Positions 1-5,608 of a stretch of DNA of 5,608 bases are shown here, in pieces. The notes under the pieces were generated by a model that was not told the DNA's origin, ran no database searches, and was given only the letters and a program-made list of their open reading frames with translations. The stretch's first letter is position 1; each line of letters opens with the position of its first letter. Source of the stretch: Flavobacteriaceae bacterium (GTDB taxonomy: Bacteria > Bacteroidota > Bacteroidia > Flavobacteriales > Flavobacteriaceae); NCBI GenBank assembly GCA_016763215.1, contig JAESUF010000283.1, positions 1 to 5,608 of the forward strand, read 5' to 3'. Both the position numbers and the translations under genes were made by a program.

Positions 1-2621
1 ATTTAGAGTTTTGGCAAAATAAATTAGATGGAGGTGACTTCTTCCTTAATTTACCAACCGATTTTAATCGCCCAAAAGTTCAGAAATTTGATGGAGCAAA
101 TGTTGATTTAATCATTGGCGAAAAGGAATTTGGAGCAATTACAGATTTTACAAAGAAGGAAAAGATTACTCCTTTTATTTTGATGCTCTCCGTATTTAAA
201 TTGTTATTGCATAAGTACACACAACAAGATGATATCTCTGTTGGTGTTCCGTTTGCAAACAGACAATTAGTGAATTCTCAATCTCTAATCGGATTCTTTA
301 CAAACACTGCCGTCTACAGAAGCCAAATTAGTGACTTTAAAAATTTTTCAGACTTTCTAGATTACATCAAAAACTACACTTTAGAAGTTGTTGATAATCA
401 AGTGTATCCATTTGGTAAGCTCGTGGAAAAATTGAACCCAGATCGAAGTGTGAGCTATAATCCAATCTTCCAGGTCATGTTTGCCTATCACAGTGTATTG
501 GAAAAGAGAGAAACCAGCGATGGTGTTTTTATTGAAACAGAAGAATTAATTAATCCGAGTTGCAAGTTCGATTTGGATGTAGAGATTCAAGAGACAGAAG
601 AAGGACTAGTAACAACATTTAACTATAACACTTCTTTATTTTCAGATGAGACAATGACGGCGATGATTTCTCAATTTCATTATTTATTGGATCAAGTTGT
701 TCAGAACCCTCTCATGAATTTAGATGATTATATGCTTGAGGATGAAATCGTATCAGCAAATAAAATCTTCGAATGGAATGATACTGCTTCTCTTGTTGAA
801 GAGGTCCCTATTTATAGGAATCTAGAAAAAAGAGCTGAAGAACATCCAGATAGAATTGCCGTTTTTTCGGATGACGTTAAACTGACATACGCTGAATTAA
901 ATAGTCGTTCTAATCAAGTGGCTCATTACATCAAAAATCTTGGAATTCAAAAAGAAGGTATTGTAGGAATTATAATGGATCGATCAGTCGAAATGGTTGT
1001 TGGAATTTATGGAGTGTTGAAGGCTGGAGCTGCTTATTTACCGATCAATTCGAATTTTACACACGATAGAATAAACTATTTAATTGAACACAGTAAAATA
1101 CAAGCCGTATTAGTTTCTGGTGGATTGCCGAATAACCTGAAGATTAATTGCCCTTTAATACATTTGGATAAAGATCAAGACTTTAATGATCTCCCCAATA
1201 CGAACTTAAATTTACCAATAGCATCCACACAACTGGCTTATGTTGTATTTACCTCTGGTTCAACTGGAGATCCCAAAAGTGTGATGACTGAACATGGAAG
1301 TGTGATGCATCGCTTAACGTGGATGCAAAAACAGTTTCCCCTTCAAGAGAACGATGTAATTATACAGAAAACACCACTCACTTTCGATGTTTCTGTTTGG
1401 GAACTATATCGATGGACATTGTGTGGTGGAAGCTTATATGTGCTTCCTACTGACGGAGAGAAGAATCCTGAAATCATTCTAAACGCGATTGAAAAGTATA
1501 AGATTAGAAGTCTTCATGTTGTTCCTTCTATGTTTAATTCTTATTTGGCATTTCTCGATGGAGCCGATCGGAAAATAAAGATGGATAGTCTACGGACTAT
1601 TTTTTCAACGGGTGAAGCATTGGAACATTACCACGTTCAAAAATTCCGAGAAATTATTGCTACCAATAACGAAGTAGCTTTGATTAATTTCTATGGACCT
1701 ACCGAAGTGACAATTGCTGGTTCTTGGTTTGATTGTAGTACCGCTGAAAATTATACCAAGGTGCCGATAGGAAAGCCAATGGATAATACACAGATTTTCA
1801 TATTAGATAAGCGTGACAGACTTCAGCCAATAGGAATCCCTGGAGAATTGGTGATTTCTGGAAGAGGATTGGCACGAGGATACCTAAACAATTCCAGCGA
1901 AACCAATGAAAAATATAAATTCGACAAAAAAGGGGTTCGGTATTATAAAACAGGAGACAAGGCAAGGTGGCTTCATAGTGGACAACTTGAGTTTTTAGGT
2001 CGATCTGATCATCAAGTTAAAATTCGAGGGTTTAGAATTGAATTAGGCGAAATAGAAAACGAAATCAATAAGCACTCAAACATTAAAGCCGTCATCGTTT
2101 TAAGTAAAAAAATTCAGGAAGGTGACGATCGACTGGTCTGTTACTTTATCCCAAAGGATACATCAGTAAAGACTGACTTTAGAGCCTATTTGAAAAAATC
2201 AATTCCGGATTATATGATTCCAGTTGTTTTTATTCCGATAGAAGAGATTCCAATCAACTCAAATGGAAAACTCAACAAAAAGTTATTGCCAGAGCCATAT
2301 GCCAATCAAAAAAGAGCAATTGGCGAACGGGAATATAATAATTCTAGTGAAAGTAAAATTGGAGATATCTGGTTTAAATTGCTAAAGCATGATGCCTTTA
2401 ATGTAGAAGATAATTTTTATGATGCAGGAGGTTCTTCGCTCCTGATAACGAAAATGAAACATCTAATAGATGTAGCCTTTAAAATTGATATTTCAATAAT
2501 AGATTTATTTCAATATCCATCCATTCGATCACTAGCAGAAGAAATAAATTCAAAAAATAAATTAAACAACACCAAATCCATTAGGAACCGAGCAGTTTTA
2601 CAGCGAAGAGCTCGGATGTAA
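1..2621 (+). CDS. Non-ribosomal peptide synthetase, C-terminal part (C-A-PCP), 5' partial
   Basis: This is a modular enzyme that activates an amino acid with ATP, loads it on a carrier domain and condenses it with an upstream acyl or peptide chain. The frame is open from the first complete codon at base 3, and residues here are numbered from that codon. The sequence before the first in-frame ATG run (base 180) already reads as condensation-domain sequence, so that ATG is internal and the true start lies upstream. Order over the 872 visible residues: end of a C domain (about 1-240), complete A domain (about 272-762), PCP domain (about 780-847), then a basic tail ending in RNRAVLQRRARM. The frame closes with TAA immediately followed by a second in-frame TAA. 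A PKS gene starts 25 bases downstream, so the two are probably one operon and consecutive stations of one assembly line. The family assignment is very secure; the product is unknown. Confidence 0.97.
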   Translation, partial: LEFWQNKLDGGDFFLNLPTDFNRPKVQKFDGANVDLIIGEKEFGAITDFTKKEKITPFILMLSVFKLLLHKYTQQDDISVGVPFANRQLVNSQSLIGFFTNTAVYRSQISDFKNFSDFLDYIKNYTLEVVDNQVYPFGKLVEKLNPDRSVSYNPIFQVMFAYHSVLEKRETSDGVFIETEELINPSCKFDLDVEIQETEEGLVTTFNYNTSLFSDETMTAMISQFHYLLDQVVQNPLMNLDDYMLEDEIVSANKIFEWNDTASLVEEVPIYRNLEKRAEEHPDRIAVFSDDVKLTYAELNSRSNQVAHYIKNLGIQKEGIVGIIMDRSVEMVVGIYGVLKAGAAYLPINSNFTHDRINYLIEHSKIQAVLVSGGLPNNLKINCPLIHLDKDQDFNDLPNTNLNLPIASTQLAYVVFTSGSTGDPKSVMTEHGSVMHRLTWMQKQFPLQENDVIIQKTPLTFDVSVWELYRWTLCGGSLYVLPTDGEKNPEIILNAIEKYKIRSLHVVPSMFNSYLAFLDGADRKIKMDSLRTIFSTGEALEHYHVQKFREIIATNNEVALINFYGPTEVTIAGSWFDCSTAENYTKVPIGKPMDNTQIFILDKRDRLQPIGIPGELVISGRGLARGYLNNSSETNEKYKFDKKGVRYYKTGDKARWLHSGQLEFLGRSDHQVKIRGFRIELGEIENEINKHSNIKAVIVLSKKIQEGDDRLVCYFIPKDTSVKTDFRAYLKKSIPDYMIPVVFIPIEEIPINSNGKLNKKLLPEPYANQKRAIGEREYNNSSESKIGDIWFKLLKHDAFNVEDNFYDAGGSSLLITKMKHLIDVAFKIDISIIDLFQYPSIRSLAEEINSKNKLNNTKSIRNRAVLQRRARM
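3..719 (+). other. Condensation (C) domain, C-terminal portion
   Basis: This domain forms the peptide bond between the upstream donor chain and the amino acid on this module's PCP. Visible landmarks are the FWQNKL segment and following LPTDFNRP (bases 9-68), a VGVPFANR stretch (240-263), the C5-type motif IGFFTNT (288-308), and the C6/C7 region with YPFGKLVEKL followed by NPIFQVMF (459-482). The NPIFQVMF form is typical of ordinary LCL-like or dual C domains rather than heterocyclisation domains. The catalytic HHxxxDG motif would lie upstream of the window, so activity and stereochemical subtype cannot be judged. No epimerisation domain follows within this module. Confidence 0.92.
816..2288 (+). 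other. Adenylation (A) domain, serine-like pocket code
   Basis: All core motifs can be read: A1 LTYAEL (882-899), A2 LKAGAAYLPI (1017-1046), A3 TSGSTGDPK (1251-1277), A4 FDVSVWE (1383-1403), A5 NFYGPTE (1686-1706), A6 GELVISGRGLARGYL (1842-1886), A7 YKTGD (1944-1958), A8 beginning GRSDHQVKIRG (1998-2030), and A10 NGKLNKK (2262-2282) with the catalytic lysine at 2268-2270. Hand alignment to GrsA gives pocket residues D235 (codon at 1386), V236, W239 (1398), H278 (1515), F299 (1602), T301 (1608), F322 (1689), I330 (1713), A331 (1716) and K517. The first five match the known EntF serine code DVWHFSLVDK, but four of the next residues differ. Serine is the best guess at modest confidence; another small amino acid is possible. 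In A3 the usual PKG is PKS. Confidence 0.93.
2340..2543 (+). other. Peptidyl carrier (PCP / thiolation) domain
   Basis: This domain carries the activated amino acid and the growing peptide as a thioester on a phosphopantetheine arm. The motif is FYDAGGSSLL, with the attachment serine encoded at 2436-2438 (visible residue 812). The usual leucine before GG is alanine. A helix-rich end follows (IIDLFQYPSIRSLAEEI), which is normal for the fold. It is the last domain of the protein, with no thioesterase, reductase or epimerase after it, so the chain must be handed to another protein. The adjacent PKS is the obvious acceptor. Confidence 0.94.
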
Positions 2622-2646
2622 TAAGTAATTAATTAGGACAAGTATT
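2622..2646 (+). promoter_or_regulatory. Intergenic gap with weak Shine-Dalgarno for the PKS gene
   Basis: The 25-base AT-rich gap contains AGGA at 2635-2638, eight bases before the ATG at 2647, which supports that start. It has no inverted repeat with a T-run to act as a terminator and no room for a usual promoter plus leader. The two genes are therefore likely transcribed together, with the PKS translated from its own weak site. Confidence 0.6.
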
Positions 2647-5608
2647 ATGGAAAACGAAACTAAAAACAAGGACGCACATAAAATTGCAATCATTGGAATG
2701 TCATGCCGGATGCCAGGAGCAGATGATATTAAAGAATTTTGGAACAACTTGGTTGAAGGGATAGAATCCATTAGTACATTTACTGATGATGAACTAAGAG
2801 ATTCTGGTATTTCAGAATCAACAATTCAGGACCCAAATTATGTGAAGGCGAGAGGTATCGTTGACGGTGCTGATTTGTTCGATGCGACATTTTTTGGAAT
2901 TACACCGAGAGATGCTGAAATTATGGATCCTCAACATCGTATTTTTTTAGAGTGTGCTTGGCATGCATTTGAAGATGCGGGTTATGATCCAGAAAAAACA
3001 AAAGCCAGAGTTGGTGTCTTTGGAGGAACAGGTACCGCTTGGTATTTAAATAGTGTTACAACCAACAGTGAGGTAGCAAAAAATTCTAGTGGTACTTCAA
3101 TTATTACAGCAACCGATAGAGATTATGTAGCAACGAGAGTTTCATATAAACTGAATCTCACAGGCCCGAGTTTTACCGTTCAAAGTGCTTGTTCCACTTC
3201 AATGGTAGCCGTAGTCATGGGCGTAAATAGTTTACTTAGCTATCAATGTGATATGGTCATAGCTGGTGGAGCTACTGTTCATTTACCTGAGAAAGATGGT
3301 TATATGTATTATGAAGGCGGTATAGAGTCAATAGATGGAGTCTGTAGAACTTTTGATAAAGATGCAAGTGGTACCGTTTTTAGTAGAGGAGCAGGAACGG
3401 TGCTGCTTAAAAGATATGAAGATGCCGTAGCAGATGGAGACCATATTTATGCAACGATACTTGGAGGCGCTATAAACAATGATGGAGGCAACAAAGCTGG
3501 ATTTACAGCACCTAGTGTTGAAGGTCAAGTAGAAGCTGCAACTGAGGCCATTGAATTAGCAAATATTTCCGCGGAATCAATTGGTTATGTGGAAGCACAT
3601 GGTACAGCAACGAATGTTGGTGACCCTATTGAAGTAAATTCTTTGTCAGAGGCATTTGGCGCATACACAGATAATAAGCAATATTGTGCGATTGGTTCAG
3701 TGAAAACTAATATTGGTCACTTAGATTCAGCATCTGGAGTAGCGGGTCTGATGAAGGCGGTTTTAGCCCTTCACAAAAAGAAGATTCCAGCGCATCTTAA
3801 TTATAAAACTCCTAATCCTAAAATTGATTTTCCAAACAGTCCATTTTATGTAATTACTGAAACAAAGGATTGGACAAAAAATGGTGATTCACCAAGACGT
3901 GCATTAGTGAATTCTTTTGGTGTGGGCGGTACAAATGCCTGTGTAGTATTAGAAGAACATAAGAAGATTGTAAAAGAGAAAGATAAGAAAATAAATACAC
4001 TGTGTCTATCTGCCAAAAATGCAGAGGCATTGGAAGATACTAGAGCAAGACTTTTAGATTTTGTAACGGAAAACCCAACAGTTGATTCTACAGACTTGGC
4101 CTATACCTATCAAGTGGGACGTCGGGCATTTAGCAATAGAGGTACGCTTTCGTTCAATGATCGCGATGACCTTATTGCAAAGCTAGAAAATGCAGAAAAT
4201 TTACAGAAAGGGAACTGCGAAGAAGACGACAAGCCATTAATCTTTATTTTTCCTGGACAAGGAAATCAGTACCATAAAATGGGACTTGACCTATATAATG
4301 AAAATGAATTGTTTCAAAAAACAGTCGATTATTGCTGCCAACTCATTTTAGATGAGTTTGGTATTGATATCAAGCATGAATTATTTTATGAAGAGGATGC
4401 TGAGAAAGCCAAGAAGGCTTTGGAGCAGACGTATATTACGCAGCCCGCTATTTTTATCATAAGCTATGCCATGGCTCAGGTAGGACTTTCTAAAGGGATG
4501 AAGCCAGAAGCCATGATTGGGCACAGTGTTGGAGAATATGTGGCAGCTTGTATGTCTGGTATTATGAATTTGGAAGATGCATTAAGAGCCGTTACAAAAA
4601 GAGGGCAACTCATTCAAGATTTACCCGGTGGATCAATGTTAGCAGTGCTGCAAAACGAAGATAAAATTCTTCCATTCTTATTTGATGGAGTAGAAGTTGC
4701 AGCGATTAACAACCCTGGTTTAACTGTTGTTGCTGGTCCTGACGAGCACATCGAAAAATTGGAAGGGAAACTTAAAGATGGTGGCTTTTTCTCAAAACGA
4801 TTGTCCACTTCTCATGCGTTTCATTCAGCAATGATGGATCCGTGTTTGGATGAATTTGCTAAAATATTTGACAACATAAAATTATCGGCACCGAAGATTC
4901 CGATTATATCAACAGTAACGGGAGATATAATGACTGACGAGGAAGCAACAGACCCTCAATACTGGGTAATGCACGTTCGTAAATCTGTTAGATTCAGCGA
5001 TGCAGTTATGACTTGCCTTGACATGAATCCTTCGGTTTTTGTGGAATTTGGACCTGGTCAATCGCTGGAGTCTGCGGTAAAACGACACCTTGATAATGAT
5101 GCTGTTCACGCTGCAGTTAGAACAATGAGGTCAGAAAATGAAACGTTCGATGATAATGAATATTTTGCAAATGCAATTGGTAGCCTTTGGATGGTTGGTG
5201 GAACTATAGATTGGGATTCTTTTTATAAAGGTCAAACAAGAAATCGTATTTCTTTGCCTTGTTACCCTTATCAAAGACAATCTTATTGCATTGACTTTAG
5301 TAAAAATTTCTCACAAGATGGACCTGAAAATTTCAAGAGATTTAAAGAAGGGAATGAATGGTATAGCATTCCTGTTTGGAAACGAACACCAAATAATAAA
5401 TACTTAGCCGAATCTTTAGAGGAGTCACAAAACTGGCTGATTTTCCAAGATAAAAATGGATTAGGAGAAGCTTTAAAAAATGTTCTTTTAGAAAAAGGAC
5501 AACATATTTTTGAAGTACATGCTGGAGAAGAATACCGAAAGGACTCAGAAACTAAATATACGATAGACCTTGGCAACAAGGAGCATTATGGGAACTTAGT
5601 CAATGATA
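2647..5608 (+). CDS. Type I modular polyketide synthase, N-terminal part (KS-AT-KR...), 3' partial
   Basis: This PKS subunit extends the chain received from the upstream NRPS by a two-carbon unit. The frame is open from ATG 2647 to the window end, giving 987 complete codons with no stop. The start is chosen because it follows AGGA at good spacing and the KS begins at once (IAIIGMSCRMPG, residues 13-24). Order: KS (about 12-437), KS-AT linker (438-530), malonyl-type AT (531-828), post-AT linker ending YPYQRQSY (873-880), then the start of a KR structural subdomain (from about 905). At least a catalytic KR and an acyl carrier domain should lie beyond the window. With only about 20 residues between the post-AT linker and the KR region, there is no dehydratase or methyltransferase there. 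The 11 residues before the KS leave no space for a folded docking domain. Confidence 0.97.
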   Translation, partial: MENETKNKDAHKIAIIGMSCRMPGADDIKEFWNNLVEGIESISTFTDDELRDSGISESTIQDPNYVKARGIVDGADLFDATFFGITPRDAEIMDPQHRIFLECAWHAFEDAGYDPEKTKARVGVFGGTGTAWYLNSVTTNSEVAKNSSGTSIITATDRDYVATRVSYKLNLTGPSFTVQSACSTSMVAVVMGVNSLLSYQCDMVIAGGATVHLPEKDGYMYYEGGIESIDGVCRTFDKDASGTVFSRGAGTVLLKRYEDAVADGDHIYATILGGAINNDGGNKAGFTAPSVEGQVEAATEAIELANISAESIGYVEAHGTATNVGDPIEVNSLSEAFGAYTDNKQYCAIGSVKTNIGHLDSASGVAGLMKAVLALHKKKIPAHLNYKTPNPKIDFPNSPFYVITETKDWTKNGDSPRRALVNSFGVGGTNACVVLEEHKKIVKEKDKKINTLCLSAKNAEALEDTRARLLDFVTENPTVDSTDLAYTYQVGRRAFSNRGTLSFNDRDDLIAKLENAENLQKGNCEEDDKPLIFIFPGQGNQYHKMGLDLYNENELFQKTVDYCCQLILDEFGIDIKHELFYEEDAEKAKKALEQTYITQPAIFIISYAMAQVGLSKGMKPEAMIGHSVGEYVAACMSGIMNLEDALRAVTKRGQLIQDLPGGSMLAVLQNEDKILPFLFDGVEVAAINNPGLTVVAGPDEHIEKLEGKLKDGGFFSKRLSTSHAFHSAMMDPCLDEFAKIFDNIKLSAPKIPIISTVTGDIMTDEEATDPQYWVMHVRKSVRFSDAVMTCLDMNPSVFVEFGPGQSLESAVKRHLDNDAVHAAVRTMRSENETFDDNEYFANAIGSLWMVGGTIDWDSFYKGQTRNRISLPCYPYQRQSYCIDFSKNFSQDGPENFKRFKEGNEWYSIPVWKRTPNNKYLAESLEESQNWLIFQDKNGLGEALKNVLLEKGQHIFEVHAGEEYRKDSETKYTIDLGNKEHYGNLVND
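2680..3957 (+). other. Ketosynthase (KS) domain, NRPS-accepting type likely
   Basis: The KS accepts the upstream chain on a cysteine and performs decarboxylative Claisen condensation with the malonyl unit. Visible signatures are DPQHR (residues 94-98), the nucleophile in QSACSTS (Cys182, codon 3190-3192), HGTATNVGDP (His318, codon 3598-3600) and KTNIGHLDS (Lys353 and His358, the latter at 3718-3720). The catalytic set is complete, so this is a condensing KS and not a decarboxylating KSQ. The ACSTS form, rather than ACSSS, is what I recall for KS domains that follow NRPS modules; this fits the neighbour. Near the end the usual GGTNAH reads GGTNAC (Cys432), at a position that is not catalytic. 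Confidence 0.95.
4237..5130 (+). other. Acyltransferase (AT) domain, malonyl-CoA type
   Basis: The AT loads the extender unit onto the downstream carrier domain. It begins with FIFPGQGNQ (Gln538 in the oxyanion-hole motif), has the nucleophile in GHSVGEY (Ser627, codon 4525-4527), the conserved arginine at 652, and HAFH at residues 723-726 (codons 4813-4824). Known family rules link GHS[LVI]G plus HAFH to malonyl-CoA, whereas GHSQG plus YASH would mean methylmalonyl-CoA. The domain ends with FVEFGPGQSL and AAVRTMR. An in-cis AT also shows that this module is not of the trans-AT kind. Confidence 0.94.
5359..5608 (+). other. Start of ketoreductase (KR) region, structural subdomain, 3' partial
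   Basis: After the post-AT linker the protein reads WYSIPVWKR (residues 905-913), then NWLIFQDKNGLG (929-940) and a run resembling the Gx(V/I)xxVxxG and Y-x-I-D-x-x-x-x-x-x-Y patterns. This is the usual opening of the structural half of a PKS ketoreductase. The NADPH-binding GxGxxG and the catalytic Tyr/Ser/Lys of the catalytic half would be downstream, so whether the KR is active cannot be seen. An enoylreductase inserted after this half is possible but would have no dehydratase product to act on within this module. Confidence 0.72.

Noticed and set aside
180..185. Double ATG/TTG-like region with an in-frame ATG as start of the NRPS gene
   Set aside because: The frame is open upstream to base 3 and encodes typical condensation-domain sequence (FWQNKL, LPTDFNRP), and no Shine-Dalgarno precedes the ATG, so it is internal.
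2619..2646. Possible terminator or internal promoter between the genes
   Set aside because: The gap has AT-rich AATTAATT but no stem-loop with a T-run, and is too short for a separate promoter and leader.
3328..3528. Minus-strand open frame of 66 codons
   Set aside because: It lies wholly inside the KS coding sequence, is cysteine- and serine-rich low-quality protein with no domain, and is a shadow of the real gene.
4614..5109. Two minus-strand open frames of 64 and 66 codons
   Set aside because: Both sit inside the well-conserved AT coding sequence, show no recognisable motif, and are not supported by a ribosome-binding site or context.
5283..5579. Minus-strand open frame of 98 codons
   Set aside because: It overlaps the post-AT linker and KR start of the PKS, whose plus-strand translation matches the family, and its own translation resembles no protein.

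Overview
The window is the interior of a secondary-metabolite assembly line. It holds the 3' part of a non-ribosomal peptide synthetase (NRPS) gene and, 25 bases downstream on the same strand, the 5' part of a type I modular polyketide synthase (PKS) gene. Both reading frames run off the window, so neither protein is complete here. The DNA is AT-rich throughout, codon choice is AT-rich, and the ribosome-binding site before the second gene is weak. This would fit a member of the Bacteroidota, perhaps a flavobacterium. That assignment is inference from composition and style only.

Bases 1-2621: C-terminal half of an NRPS. It carries the last part of a condensation (C) domain, a full adenylation (A) domain with motifs A1 to A10, and one peptidyl carrier (PCP) domain with its phosphopantetheine serine. 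It ends in a short basic tail and two consecutive stop codons. Aligned by eye to GrsA, the A-domain pocket reads D-V-W-H-F-T-F-I-A-K. This is closest to the serine code but has an unusual second half.

Bases 2622-2646: a short gap with a weak Shine-Dalgarno sequence and no visible terminator or promoter, so the genes are probably co-transcribed.

Bases 2647-5608: start of a PKS with a ketosynthase (KS, Cys/His/His intact), an acyltransferase (AT, signature of the malonyl-CoA type) and the first part of a ketoreductase (KR) region. No dehydratase or methyltransferase lies between AT and KR.

Together the two genes predict that an amino acid (perhaps serine) is activated, joined to an upstream peptide and held on the PCP. 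It is then passed across a protein-protein boundary to the KS and extended by one malonyl unit. If the KR outside the window is active, the result is a beta-hydroxy-gamma-amino acid (statine-like) unit. The region is a recognisable hybrid NRPS-PKS. The points worth a second look are the pocket code, the missing classical docking domains and a few motif substitutions. I found no RNA genes, mobile elements, CRISPR arrays or notable repeats.
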